From the NCBI RefSeq assembly GCF_030159095.1, contig NZ_BRXS01000006.1, positions 124,001-188,000 of the forward strand: a stretch of DNA of 64,000 nucleotides, read 5' to 3'. Below are positions 46,840 to 57,665 of the stretch, in pieces. Positions within the stretch are counted from its first letter, which is position 1, and the number at the start of each line of letters is the position of its first letter. The notes below the pieces were generated by a model. That model did no database searches. It was not told where the DNA came from and was given only the letters and a program-made list of their open reading frames with translations. The translations under genes were made by a program, and so were the position numbers. This DNA comes from Roseisolibacter agri (GTDB lineage: Bacteria > Gemmatimonadota > Gemmatimonadetes > Gemmatimonadales > Gemmatimonadaceae).

Positions 46840-49060
46840 GCCGACGCGAACTCGGCGGTCACCCCGCCGCTGGCCGCCGGATACTCGATGCGGGCGTGGT
46901 GCATGCCAAGGAGGACGCGGACGAACTGGTCCTTCACGATCTCCAGCTGTCGCAGCGTGAGCGGCGCGTCGCGCAGCTGTCCCTGCTCGATGCGCATGCG
47001 GACGATGTGCTCGACGAGCTCGCGCAGCTTCTGCGGCGTGGGCTCCTGCAGCGCGCGCGCGGACGCCTCGACGCCGTCGGCGAGCATCACGATCGCCGTC
47101 TCGGCGCTCTGCGGCGTCGGGCCCGGGTAGGTGAACTCGGCGGCGTTGGGCGAGGTCGCGTCGCCGCGCTCCTTCGCCTTCTCGTAGAAGTAGACGATGC
47201 GGCCCGTGCCGTGGTGCTCGGTGATGAACGCGCGCAGCACCTTTGGCAGCTTGATCTCGTCCGCCAGCTCCAGCCCCTCGCGCACGTGGTTGCGGATGAT
47301 CGCGGCGCTGGCCGAGGGCTTGAGCTTGTCGTGCGGGTTGCGCCCCTTCGCCTGGTTCTCGACGAAGTACTGCGGGCGCTCCAGCTTCCCGATGTCGTGG
47401 TAGTAGGTGCCGACGCGCGCCAGCAGCCCGTTGGCGCCGATCGCGTTGCACGCCGCCTCGGCCAGGTTGGCCATCGCGATCGTGTGCGCGTACGTGCCCG
47501 GCGCCTCGAGGCTCAGGCGCTGCAGCAGCGGGCGGTTGAGGTCCGACCACTCCAGCAGGCGCAGGTACGTGTCGATGCCGGTGAACTCCTCGGCCGGGGC
47601 GAGGAGCCCCATCGCCAGCGCGACCGACACCAGGGCGTTGAGCGCGCCGAACCCCGCGGCGATCCCCGCCTCGCGGAGGTTCCAGCCGAGCGCCAGCGCG
47701 AGCGTGATGGACGAGAGGACGTAGCCCGCGCAGACGACGAGCATGGCGGAGAACGCCTGCGTGCGCCGGCTCAGCGTGCGGACGCTCGCCGCCGCGGCCA
47801 CGCCGCCCACGAGCACGACGAAGAGCGTGTTCGACCCGCGGAACGGCCCCTGGCTCCCCACCAGGATCGCGACGACCAGCACCGCGACGAGGCTGATGCG
47901 GGCGTCGAACAGCACGCTGAAGAGCACCGCCGCGAGCGCGATCGGGATCAGCTCGGGACGCGGGTTGGGCATGCGCGCGACGACCGCGGCCGCCACCAGC
48001 ACCAGCAGGAAGCCGAGCGCGAACAGCGACACCGCGCGGAACGAGCGGTAGAGCTGCGGCCGGAAGAGCGCGAGCGTCACGCCGAAGACGGCGATCAGCA
48101 CCAGGTTGTGCAGCAGCGCTCCAGCGACGCGCGTCGCGCCGCGCGCCAGCGAGCGGTCCGACATCCCGCGCTGCGCGACCGCCGTGCGGAGCGCGCGCAT
48201 CTTGTCGAACTCCTCGCGCCCCACGACCTCGTGCGCGCCGACGATCTTCTCGCCCGCCCGCACGAGCCACTTGTTGGGATCGACGCCGCGCAGCGCGTCC
48301 GCGCGCAGCCGGTCGGTGGCGGCGCGATCGGCGGCCAGCGTCGGGCGGAAGAACGCGCTCAGCAGCTTCACGTACAGCGCCTCGGCGATCTCCGAGCCGG
48401 CGTCGGGGCGGGCGCGGCGCGCGTCGGCGAGCACGGTGGAGAGCGTCGGCACGCTGTCGGCCGGCACGACGCGATACTGGCCGCCGCGCGCGATGGCGAC
48501 GTCGGCCGGCGCATCGGGCACGGCGCCGGTGGACGCGACGCCGCGCGGGAGCCAGCGGTCGAGCGTCGTCGCGACGCCGTCCATGAGCGCCTGCCGGCGC
48601 GGCGCGCTGCGCAGGTACGCGACCTCCGCAGGCGTGATGCGGACGCCTACACGCGCCGCGTCGGCCACCAGCGCCGTCGCCTGGGCGGCGGACGCGCCCG
48701 GCGCGAGCGACGCCTCCAGCAGCGCGCGGAAGCGCGCGACGTGGAACCGCGCCGAGTCGACACCTGTCGCGTCGAACGCAAGGACGGCGGCGGTGCTGCG
48801 CACCGCCTCCTCACGCTCCGCCTGAAGCTCGGCGTCGGTCTTGGGGACGCGGAACGCGAACGGCGCGATGACGTTGTCGGGCGCGACCGAGCCCACCTCG
48901 TAGAGCGGGGCGTCGGCGGCGGGCGCCGTCGGGAACAGCAGGTACGTGACGAACGCCAGCGCGAGCGCCAGCAGCACCCGGCCGCCGTGCGCCCGCACCA
49001 GCGCGCGTCGTGATCCCTCGCCCTCGTCGGGCTCGGGCTGACCCCAGAGACCCACGACGG

Positions 49061-49064
<4 letters not shown>
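46836..49064 (-). CDS. 7TM-HD family phosphohydrolase (PgpH-like c-di-AMP phosphodiesterase)
   Basis: A 742-residue membrane protein. An N-terminal helix is followed by a ~260-residue extracytoplasmic 7TMR-HDED domain, about seven membrane helices (roughly 310-490), and a cytoplasmic HD domain with TYAHTIAMANLAEAA and YYHDIGKLERPQYFVENQ at about 553. PgpH of Listeria degrades c-di-AMP; the same activity here is inferred. The start is TTG at 49064, overlapping the phoH stop as TTGA. Confidence 0.92.
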
Positions 49065-50067
<1,003 letters not shown>

Positions 50068-50071
<4 letters not shown>

Positions 50072-51864
50072 TCAGTGCCTCCGTGGTCGGCCTGGAGTCC
50101 CAGCTCGTGCAAGTCCTCAGCCGGGACCGGCGTCGGCGCGCCCTCGAACAGGGCGCGCGCCGCCGTCGTCTTGGGGAACGCGATGACGTCGCGCAGCGAG
50201 CCGGCGCCCGACAGGAGCATCGCGATCCGGTCGAACCCGAGGGCGATCCCGCCGTGCGGCGGCGCCCCGGCGCGCAGCGCCTCCAGCAGGAAGCCGAAGC
50301 GCTTCTCCGCCGTCTCCGCGTCGATGCCCAGCAGTTGCAGCACCTGGGCCTGGTCCGCCGGGTCGCTGATGCGGATGCTGCCGCCCCCGAGCTCGGTGCC
50401 GTTCAGCACGACGTCGTAGGCCCGCGCCCGGGCGCGCCACGGCTCGCTCGCGAGCAGCGCGCGGTCCTCGGGCTGGGCGGACGTGAACGGATGGTGCATC
50501 GCGGCGAGCGCTCCCGTCTTCGGATCCCGCTCGAACATCGGGAAGTCCACCACCCAGAGCAACTCGTGCGCGTCCGCGGGCACCAGGTCCAGCCGGCGCG
50601 CGACCTCCTGCCGCAGCCGGTCGAGCGCGGGGCTCGTCACGTGGTCCGGACCGGCGACGACGAGCGCGAGGTCGCCGTCGTTCAGCCCCAGCCGCGCGAT
50701 CGCGTCCGGACGCAGGAACTTCGCGACGGGCCCCTCGAGCGCGTCGCCGTGGCGCTTGAGGAAGATGATCCCCTGCGCGCCCGCGCCCTTGGCCATCGCG
50801 GTCAGCTCGTCCTGCTCCTTGCGCGAGAACTTCGCGCCGCCCGGCGCGACGACCGCGCGGAAGCGCCCGCCCGCGTCGAGCACGGTCGCCGCGACGCCGA
50901 ACTCGGTGCCGCGGAAGACGTCGCTGACGTCGCTCAGCTCCATCCCGTAGCGCAGGTCCGGCCGGTCGATGCCGTACCGCTCCATCGCGTCCGCGTACGC
51001 CATGCGGCGGAACGGCGTCGTGACCTGCACGCCCGCCTCCGCGAACAGCGCCTGCACCAGCCCCTCGGTGAACGCGATCACGTCGTCCTGCTGGACGAAC
51101 GAGGCCTCGATGTCGATCTGCGTGAACTCGGGCTGGCGGTCGGCGCGCAGGTCCTCGTCGCGGAAGCAGCGCGCGATCTGGAAGTACCGATCGAAGCCCG
51201 CGATCATGAACAGCTGCTTGTAGATCTGGGGGCTCTGCGGGAGCGCGTAGAACTCGGTCTGGTGCACGCGGCTGGGCACCAGGTAGTCGCGCGCGCCCTC
51301 CGGCGTCGGCTTGGTGAGGATCGGCGTCTCGAGCTCGAGGAAGCCGTTCTCGCTCAGGTACCGGCGCGTCACCTGCGCCAGGCGGTGCCGCAGGATGAGC
51401 GCGCGCTGCAGCTCCGGACGGCGCAGGTCGAGATGGCGGTGGCGCAGCCGCAGCTCCTCGGCCGGCAGCGGCGTGCCGCGGCCGCGCGCCACGGGAATCG
51501 CGGGCGTGTCGGCGGGTCCGACGACGGTGATCGCCGACGCCCGCACCTCGACCTCGCCCGTCTCCAGCTCCGCGTTGCGCAGCTCGGCCGGGCGCAGCGC
51601 GACCTCGCCCTCGATCAGCACGACGCTCTCGACGCCGACCTTTGCCGCCCGCTCCAGCGCCGCGGCGTCGGTGAACGCCGGATCGAACGACACCTGCACG
51701 ATCCCCTCGCGGTCGCGCAGGTCGAGGAACACGAGCGCGCCGAGGTCGCGGCTCCGGTGCACCCAGCCTCCCAGGCGCACGCGCTGGCCGGCATGCTCGG
51801 CGCGCAGGGCGCCGGCGGCGTGGGTGCGGAGCGTGGTGGCGACGACGGGCACGGGCGAGGACAT
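50068..51864 (-). CDS. aspS: Aspartyl-tRNA synthetase
   Basis: A 598-residue class IIb synthetase. An N-terminal OB anticodon-binding domain (RVRLGGWVHRSRDLGALVFLD) is followed by motif 2 (YFQIARCFRDEDLRADRQPEFTQ), a GAD insertion domain in the bacterial position and motif 3 (GGIALGFDRIAMLLSG). The length is typical of bacterial AspRS. Whether it is Asp-only or Asp/Asn-relaxed cannot be told here. Confidence 0.97.
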
Positions 51865-51905
51865 GAGCGGGCGAGAAGAGGGACGGACGGGAGGAGCGGC
51901 GGCGC

Positions 51906-52277
51906 TCAGGCCGCGGAGGCAGCGCCGAGCGCGCGGCGGCGGCGCGCCGCGTACAGCAGGAGGCCGACAAGGGCCCCGACGGCATCGGCCAGCAGGTCGG
52001 CGCCGCTGGTGGCGCGCCCCGGGATGAAGCCCTGGTGCCACTCGTCGAGCGCGCCGAAGGCCACCAGCCCGGCGAACGCGGCGGCGAGCTGCCCGCGCGT
52101 GCTCGCGGGCACCGCACGGCCCACCAGCCAGCCGAGCAGGCCGTAGGAGAGGGCGTGCAGCACCTTGTCGACGCGGCCGGCCTGCGGCAGCCCGGGGTTC
52201 GGCCACGAGGTGGCGACCAGCACCAGCGTCGCCCAGACGGCGGCGGGCGCCCAGCGCCCGCGAGCCCTGTCGCTCAC
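51906..52277 (-). CDS. VanZ-like membrane protein
   Basis: A 123-residue protein with about four membrane helices and the VanZ-family features DKVLHALSYGLLGWL and GALDEWHQGFIPGRATSGAD. VanZ proteins are associated with low-level teicoplanin resistance in enterococci, but most bacterial members have unknown function. GTG start at 52277 overlaps the PTS protein stop (GTGA). A short gap separates it from aspS. Confidence 0.88.
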   Translation of the reverse strand: MSDRARGRWAPAAVWATLVLVATSWPNPGLPQAGRVDKVLHALSYGLLGWLVGRAVPASTRGQLAAAFAGLVAFGALDEWHQGFIPGRATSGADLLADAVGALVGLLLYAARRRRALGAASAA

Positions 52278-52732
52278 GCGGCCTCCGAGGTGCGCACGAG
52301 CTCCAGGAACTCCTCGGGCGAGGCGCACTGCTTCAGCGCGTCGCGGAGGGGCGCCCGGTAGAGCAGCCGCGAGATCCGGCCGAGCGCCTTCACGTGCGCG
52401 CCGGCGGCGCTCTCGGGGCCCACGAGCAGGAAGCACAGCTCCACGGGGCGGCCGTCCAGCGACGAGAACTCGACCGGCGACTCGCACACGCCGGCGGCGA
52501 CGACGAGCGAGTCGAGCATCGGGGTGCGGCCGTGCGGGATGGCGACGCCCTCGCCGATGCCGGTGCTCAGCACGGCCTCGCGGTCCCGGACGCTGCGGAG
52601 CAGCGCCTCGACCACGTCCTGGCCTCGCGAGCCGGCGGCGAGCTCCACCAGCTCGCGCAGCAGGTCGTCCTTGGCCCTGCTCCGGAGCGGCACCCGCACC
52701 CGTTCCGGGGCGAGCAGCTCAGTCAACTGCAC
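52274..52732 (-). CDS. PTS EIIA-like (PtsN-type) regulatory protein
   Basis: A 152-residue EIIA-Ntr/fructose-type domain with the phosphorylatable His67 in EGVAIPHGRTP, then ELCFLLVGPESAAGAHVKAL. In the family it takes phosphate from NPr and regulates potassium, nitrogen or other processes rather than sugar uptake. No EI or HPr gene is nearby. GTG start (VQLTELLAPERV). Divergent from the barrel gene at 52838. Confidence 0.88.
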   Translation of the reverse strand: MQLTELLAPERVRVPLRSRAKDDLLRELVELAAGSRGQDVVEALLRSVRDREAVLSTGIGEGVAIPHGRTPMLDSLVVAAGVCESPVEFSSLDGRPVELCFLLVGPESAAGAHVKALGRISRLLYRAPLRDALKQCASPEEFLELVRTSEAA

Positions 52733-52800
52733 GGCGATTCCGCGATGGCATACGAGCGGTCGAATCTAAGCGGCCCGGCCGGGCCGGGGTAGCGCCGCGC

Positions 52801-52830
52801 TTGACCTCGCCCCCCCGCGCCCGGTAGTCT
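52801..52830 (+). promoter_or_regulatory. Promoter for barrel protein; mRNA probably leaderless
   Basis: TTGACC (52801-52806), 18 bp, TAGTCT (52825-52830). The gene's ATG begins 7 nt after the -10 box, which would put the start of transcription at or next to the start codon. No Shine-Dalgarno sequence is present. Confidence 0.5.
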
Positions 52831-52837
52831 CAACTTC

Positions 52838-53749
52838 ATGCGCCACTTGTGCTTCGCCGCCACGCTGGGGGCCGCCCTCGCCGTCGCCCCCCGCGTGAGC
52901 CCGGCGCAGACCGTGCCCGGTCGCGACCTGTACGACTTCGCGATCGGCGCGCTCGGCGAGGCTCCCGCGCTGGCCATCGAGGCCGCCGGCGGGCTGTACA
53001 ACCCGGCGGCGACGCTGCTCGCGCCGACGGGCCGGATTCGGGGCTCGGTGACCCACCTCAACGCTCCCGGCGACCGCGGACTGAGCGGCGAGGTGATCGG
53101 GCTGGAGTGGCGCCAGACGCCGAAGCGAGCGTTCGCGATCACGGTCGCGCGCGCCGGCGTCTCCGACATCCCGCGCACCGACGACACGCCGACGGCCGTC
53201 GGCAGCCCGGTCGTCTACGACAGCTACCTCGTCTCGGCCGGCGCCAGCCAGCGGGTGCTGCGGCACCTCGCCGTCGGCGCGGCGCTGCGGTACCGCGTCG
53301 GACGCCTCGACACCGCCTCGGCCTCGACGGCGGGCGCCGACGCCGGCGTCGTCGTCGATGGGCTGCTCGGCCGACGCGACCTGCGGCTGGGGGCGTCGAC
53401 CTTCCTCTGGCGCCCGGGTGCCGATCGCGACGATCGGCCGCTGACCTCGCTCGGTGCCGACGCGCGCGTCGCCGGACGGGCCGTCGCCCGCGAGGTCCGG
53501 GTGGGCGCGTCGTACCTCGGCAGCCGTGGCGGCGAGCACGAGGGCTACGGCTACGTCAGCGCGCGCCTCCGCAACGTCGAGGGCCGCGCCGGCCTGGCCC
53601 GCGCCGCCCGCGGTGGCGAGGCCGACACCCGCACGCGCCTCGGCCTCGGCCTGCGGTATGCCGGACTGCTGGTGGGCGTGGCGCGCGACGAGAGCGCGTC
53701 GGGCTTTGGCAGCATCTACCAGATCACGCTCAGCTCGATCTTCAAGTGA
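52838..53749 (+). CDS. Outer-membrane beta-barrel protein
   Basis: A 303-residue exported protein: signal peptide (LCFAATLGAALAVAPRVSPAQ), then repeated amphipathic strands (LYNPAATLLAPTGRIRG, then LRYRVGRLDTASAS, up to the last strand SIYQITLSSIFK with aromatic near-terminal Phe). The early AGGLYNPAATLLA segment resembles PorV/FadL-like barrels. Ligand unknown. Its stop overlaps the GTG of rlmN (GTGA), an odd pairing of a membrane protein with an rRNA enzyme. Confidence 0.75.
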   Translation: MRHLCFAATLGAALAVAPRVSPAQTVPGRDLYDFAIGALGEAPALAIEAAGGLYNPAATLLAPTGRIRGSVTHLNAPGDRGLSGEVIGLEWRQTPKRAFAITVARAGVSDIPRTDDTPTAVGSPVVYDSYLVSAGASQRVLRHLAVGAALRYRVGRLDTASASTAGADAGVVVDGLLGRRDLRLGASTFLWRPGADRDDRPLTSLGADARVAGRAVAREVRVGASYLGSRGGEHEGYGYVSARLRNVEGRAGLARAARGGEADTRTRLGLGLRYAGLLVGVARDESASGFGSIYQITLSSIFK

Positions 53750-54933
53750 CCGCTCCCGACATCCCCACGCCTGCGCACGCCGACGACGCCGCGCCCGCGG
53801 GCCGCGCGCTCCCCGTGGCGCGACGCCCCGCGGGCATCCCGGCGGAGGCCGAGGGCAAGGTCAACCTGCTCGACATGACGCCGGCGGAGGCCGAGCGCGC
53901 GCTGCGCGAGTTCGCCGTGGCGCAGGGGCAGCCGGCCTACCGCGCGACGCAGGTCCTGCCGCGCCTCTGGCAGAAGCCCGCGCGCGACTTCAGCGAGATG
54001 CGCGAGCTGCCGGCGGCGTTCCGCGAGGCGCTGGCCGAGCACTTCGTGCTGCCGCGGCTGCAGCTCGTCGCGAACCAGCGGTCGAGCGACGGCACGCGGA
54101 AGTTCCTCTTCCGCCTCGCCGACGGTCAGGCGATCGAGACGGTCGCGATCCCCGACCGCGACCGCCTCACCTTCTGCATCTCGTCCCAGGCCGGGTGCGC
54201 GCTGAAGTGCTCGTTCTGCGCCACGGGCGTGATGGGCTTCCAGCGCAACCTGCACGTGTTCGAGATCGCCGGGCAGGTGCGCGAGCTCGCGCTGCTGGAC
54301 GAGGAGCCGATCCGTGCGACCAACATCGTCTTCATGGGCATGGGCGAGCCGCTCATGAACTGGAAGGCGGTCGACCCGACGCTGACGATCCTGAACGATC
54401 CGCAGGGCTTCGGCATCGGCGCGCGGCACATCACCGTGTCGACGGTCGGCGTGCTGCCCGGCATCGTCGCGCTGGGCGAGCGCCCGGAGCAGTTCCGCCT
54501 CGCGATCTCGATCCACGCGCCGACGGACGCGCTGCGCGGGGAGCTGATGCCGGTGAACGTGAAGTTCCCGCTCGCCGACGTGATCGCGGCGGCGGCGGCG
54601 TTCGACCGGCGCGTGACGTTCGAGTACGTGATGCTGGGCGGCGTCAACGACCGCGCGGAGCACGCGATGGAGCTGGCGCGACTGGCACGCGAGTGCCGCG
54701 CGTTCGTGAACCTGATCCCGCTGCACCCCGGCGGCGCGATGGGCTTCACGCCCACGCCGCCCGACCGCATCCAGCGCTTCGCGGAGACGATGCGCAACCG
54801 CGGCGTGGAGGTCGCGGTGCGCAAGAGCCGCGGCGTCGACATCGCCGCGGCGTGCGGGCAGCTACGGGTGGAACGGCTGGGCCGGCGCGCGCCAGGACGC
54901 GCCGATGACGACCGTGACGTCCAGGTAGCGTGA
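53746..54933 (+). CDS. rlmN: Dual-specificity 23S rRNA/tRNA methyltransferase RlmN
   Basis: A 395-residue radical-SAM enzyme that methylates A2503 of 23S rRNA and A37 of tRNAs. The cluster motif CALKCSFCATG (CxxxCxxC), then GMGEPLMNW and RLAISIHAPTD, is followed by the second catalytic Cys in VDIAAACGQL. It starts at GTG 53746 (coupled). An ATG at 53876 lies at the family core but would drop a disordered N-terminal ~43 residues. Its last 72 nt overlap the convergent LytR_C gene. Confidence 0.95.
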   Translation: MTAPDIPTPAHADDAAPAGRALPVARRPAGIPAEAEGKVNLLDMTPAEAERALREFAVAQGQPAYRATQVLPRLWQKPARDFSEMRELPAAFREALAEHFVLPRLQLVANQRSSDGTRKFLFRLADGQAIETVAIPDRDRLTFCISSQAGCALKCSFCATGVMGFQRNLHVFEIAGQVRELALLDEEPIRATNIVFMGMGEPLMNWKAVDPTLTILNDPQGFGIGARHITVSTVGVLPGIVALGERPEQFRLAISIHAPTDALRGELMPVNVKFPLADVIAAAAAFDRRVTFEYVMLGGVNDRAEHAMELARLARECRAFVNLIPLHPGGAMGFTPTPPDRIQRFAETMRNRGVEVAVRKSRGVDIAAACGQLRVERLGRRAPGRADDDRDVQVA

Positions 54934-55350
54934 GGTGTCGGGGCGCGTCTCGATGCGCGCCCCGCCCATCGCGTACGCCACGCGCTTCGCCCACTCGGGA
55001 TGCCCCGAGCGGTCGATGACCACGACGCTGTCCTGCTGCGCGCCGCTCGTCCCCACCGCGACGACGTCGAAGCCGCGGTCGCGCAGGTAGAACATGCCGC
55101 GGCGCCCCAGGCCGCGCGTGCGCGTCGCGTTCAGCACCTCGACGCGCACGCGCGCGTCGCCCGGCGGCCGGCCGAGCGTGTCGTCGGCGGCGGGGAGCTT
55201 CGGCCCGGCCTCGTCGCTCGCGGTGCCTGCGGGCGCGTCGTCGAACGCCGCCTTCACGCGCGGCCACGCAGCGCCCGCCGCCATCACGAGCGCCAGCGAT
55301 CCGAGGATCAGCCAGCCGGGGCGCATCCAGCGCGGACGGTCCTCGCGCAT
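54862..55350 (-). CDS. LytR C-terminal domain membrane protein
   Basis: A 162-residue protein with one N-terminal membrane helix (PGWLILGSLALVMAAGAAWP) and an external LytR_C domain (VRVEVLNATRTRGLGRRGMF, then GFDVVAVGTS). It is the C-terminal half of LytR/CpsA-type proteins without the catalytic LCP domain. It follows yqeK as in nadD-yqeK-lytR-rsfS clusters. Its 3' end lies antisense to the end of rlmN. Confidence 0.85.
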   Translation of the reverse strand: MREDRPRWMRPGWLILGSLALVMAAGAAWPRVKAAFDDAPAGTASDEAGPKLPAADDTLGRPPGDARVRVEVLNATRTRGLGRRGMFYLRDRGFDVVAVGTSGAQQDSVVVIDRSGHPEWAKRVAYAMGGARIETRPDTSRYLDVTVVIGASWRAPAQPFHP

Positions 55351-55357
55351 CACGCCG

Positions 55358-55918
55358 TCACCGCACCGCGTTCCAGAGCGTGACGGCCTGCGGGAAGAGC
55401 TCCTTCCCCTCGCGCAGCGACCACTCGAGGCGCATGCGGACGACCTGCCGGAAGACGGCGTCGAAGTCCGTGGGCACGTGCGCCGCGAGGAACGCGCGGT
55501 CCGCCGCCGCGAACTTCCGCCCCGGCTCCAGGAAGTCGGCCATGTACAGCGCGCGGCCCACACGCCCCCACTCCGCGGAGCCGAGCGTGTGCCAGCGGAT
55601 GGCTTCCAGCAGGTCGGTGCGCGTCTCACCGCGGCGCGCCAGCAGCGTCGCGGCCGCCGGGCCGTGCAGCACCTCGACCGGCGAGGTCGCGTCGTCCGAG
55701 AGCTCGCGCAGCAGCGCATCGGGCGCGTCGCGCAGCGCATCGTGCAGCAGCCCCGCGTCGCGCATCGCGGCCGCTTCCGCGGCATCGCGGGCGACGTGCG
55801 GCGCCCATGCGTCCAGCAGCGCGGTGACGCGCGCGATGTGCGCGCGGCGCTTGTCGCTCACCTGCGCCCACTCGGGGAGCGCGAGCGTCGTGGACGGATC
55901 GCCGATCGGTGCGGTCAT
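55358..55918 (-). CDS. HD-domain Ap4A hydrolase, YqeK-like
   Basis: A 186-residue HD phosphohydrolase matching the YqeK pattern: RAHIARVTALLD, DAGLLHDALRD, HGPAAATLLARRG and RWHTLGSAEWGRVGRALYMADFLEPGR. YqeK enzymes split diadenosine tetraphosphate symmetrically. The metal residues appear intact. Start chosen at ATG 55918 (MTAPIGDPS). Between a GlmU-like gene and the LytR_C gene. Confidence 0.85.
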   Translation of the reverse strand: MTAPIGDPSTTLALPEWAQVSDKRRAHIARVTALLDAWAPHVARDAAEAAAMRDAGLLHDALRDAPDALLRELSDDATSPVEVLHGPAAATLLARRGETRTDLLEAIRWHTLGSAEWGRVGRALYMADFLEPGRKFAAADRAFLAAHVPTDFDAVFRQVVRMRLEWSLREGKELFPQAVTLWNAVR

Positions 55919-55928
55919 GAGGGAACGC

Positions 55929-56762
55929 TCAGTCGTCGCCACGGCGTGCGTACGCCTCCAGCACCGCGCGGCTGCGCACGCGGGTGCGACACAGGTAGTT
56001 CCAGCCCTTGAGCTCCGCGCCGCGTCCCACTTCGGAGTCGACGATGCGCGAGTACGGCCCGATGACGCACTCGCCGGCGACGTCGGTGCTGCCCTCGAGC
56101 ACGACGCTCGGATAGACCAGGGTGTCGGCGCCGATGCGCACGTCGACGTCGAGCCATGTGGTGGCGGGGAGCAGGAACGAGACGCCGCCGCGCTCGTGCT
56201 GCCGCACCAGCCGGTCGCGCAGCGCGACCGCCGCGTCGGACAGCGTGTGCCGGTCGAGCACCTGCAGCAGCTCCTCGGCGTGCGTGGGCGCGACGAGCGC
56301 GGCGCCGTTCGGCACGCGCGGGTCGTCGGCCGACGCGAGCGCCGGCCCCTCGCCGGCGACGGCGATGCTCGTCGCCAGCTCGGTGTCGCCGCGGACCGAT
56401 GCGACGCCGTGCTCCGCGGCGCGCAGCAGGCGCGTGATCGTCGCCGGGGTGACGAGCGCGGCCGACCCGTCCACGAGGACCGTCATGCCCGGGGGCGTGA
56501 CCGCGGCACGCAGCGCGCGCGACTCCGTCCCCGGCTCCACCGCGACGTAGCGGATCTGCACGTCGGCGTCGACGTCGACCTGCGTGTTGGAGCCCTGCAG
56601 GTGCACGACCACGATCTCGCGCGGCGGTGGCGACACGGCGAGCAGCGCGCGCACCACGTGCCAGAGGGTCGCGCGGCCCGCCAGCGGGTGCAGGTAGAGG
56701 CTCACCTGCGACCGGAAGGCCGCGTGCTCGTCCAGCGCGGCGACGACGGCGCGCCAGCTCAT
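55929..56762 (-). CDS. Degenerate GlmU-like protein
   Basis: A 277-residue protein whose N-terminus keeps the uridyltransferase context LHPLAGRATLWHVVRALL. The preceding nucleotide loop (LAAGxGTRM in active enzymes) reads VAALDEHAAFRS, so nucleotidyl transfer is unlikely. The C-terminal ~75 residues form a short left-handed beta-helix (RIGADTLVYPSVVLEGST, then GPYSRIVDSEVG). It is much shorter than GlmU (~450). Possibly regulatory, or specialised for an unknown sugar nucleotide. ATG overlaps the panC stop (ATGA), so co-expressed. Confidence 0.75.
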   Translation of the reverse strand: MSWRAVVAALDEHAAFRSQVSLYLHPLAGRATLWHVVRALLAVSPPPREIVVVHLQGSNTQVDVDADVQIRYVAVEPGTESRALRAAVTPPGMTVLVDGSAALVTPATITRLLRAAEHGVASVRGDTELATSIAVAGEGPALASADDPRVPNGAALVAPTHAEELLQVLDRHTLSDAAVALRDRLVRQHERGGVSFLLPATTWLDVDVRIGADTLVYPSVVLEGSTDVAGECVIGPYSRIVDSEVGRGAELKGWNYLCRTRVRSRAVLEAYARRGDD

Positions 56763-57649
56763 GCGTCGTCGCTCGCGGGGATCCGCGGCGAGGCGCCGAG
56801 GATCGCGTTGTCGAGCAGGCGCGTGCGGCCGACGCGCGCGGCGAGCATCGCGATCGTCCCCTCGGTCGCGACGTCCACCGGCTCCAGCGTCTCCCCGTCC
56901 GCGAGCGCGAGGTAGTCGGGCACGACGTCGGGCTCCGTCGCGAGCACGGCGCGTCCCGCCGCGAGGAGCGCGTCCGCCCGTCGCTCGCCTGCGGCGAACA
57001 TCGCCTCGATGCGCGCGAGCGCGCGCGGGATCACGCGCGCGCGCCGGCGGTCGTCGCGCTCGAGGTAGACGTTGCGGCTGGAGAGCGCGAGGCCGTCCGG
57101 CTCGCGCACCGTCGGCGCGACGACCAGCTCCACCGGCATGTCGAGGTCGCGCACCATCGCGCGCACCAGCGTCGCCTGCTGCACGTCCTTCTGCCCGAAG
57201 ACCGCGACGTCCGGCTGCACGAGGTTGAGCAGCTTCGCCACGACCGTCAGCACGCCGGCGAAGTGGCCCGGCCGTACCTCGCCCTCCCAGCGCGTCGCGA
57301 GGTCGCCGGGCACGACGCGCACGCGCGCCTCGCGCGGATACATCTCCGCGACGCCCGGCGTGAACAGCAGGTCCACGCCGCGCGCCGCCGCCTTCGCCGC
57401 GTCGCCGTGCGGGTCGCGCGGGTAGCGCGCGAGGTCCTCGGTGGGCGCGAACTGCAGCGGGTTCACGAAGATGCTCATCGCCACGACGTCCGCGCGGCGG
57501 CGCGCCTCCTCGACCAGCGCGAGGTGGCCCTCGTGCAGGAAGCCCATCGTCGGCACGAACGCCACGCGCCCGCCGCCCAGCACGCGCGCGTCCTCGCGCA
57601 GCCGGCGCAGCTCCGCGCGCAGCTCGGCCACCGTCGACAGGGTCAGCAC
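56759..57649 (-). CDS. panC: Pantothenate synthetase
   Basis: A 296-residue ligase that joins pantoate and beta-alanine using ATP in CoA synthesis. HIGH-type motif PTMGFLHEGH, then SIFVNPLQFAPTEDLARYPR, GQKDVQQATLVRAMVRDL and KLS-equivalent LALSSRNVYL. GTG start at 57649. panB lies 16 nt upstream. panD is not in the window. Confidence 0.97.
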   Translation of the reverse strand: MLTLSTVAELRAELRRLREDARVLGGGRVAFVPTMGFLHEGHLALVEEARRRADVVAMSIFVNPLQFAPTEDLARYPRDPHGDAAKAAARGVDLLFTPGVAEMYPREARVRVVPGDLATRWEGEVRPGHFAGVLTVVAKLLNLVQPDVAVFGQKDVQQATLVRAMVRDLDMPVELVVAPTVREPDGLALSSRNVYLERDDRRRARVIPRALARIEAMFAAGERRADALLAAGRAVLATEPDVVPDYLALADGETLEPVDVATEGTIAMLAARVGRTRLLDNAILGASPRIPASDDA

Positions 57650-57665
57650 GCTCGCTCCGCCGGCG

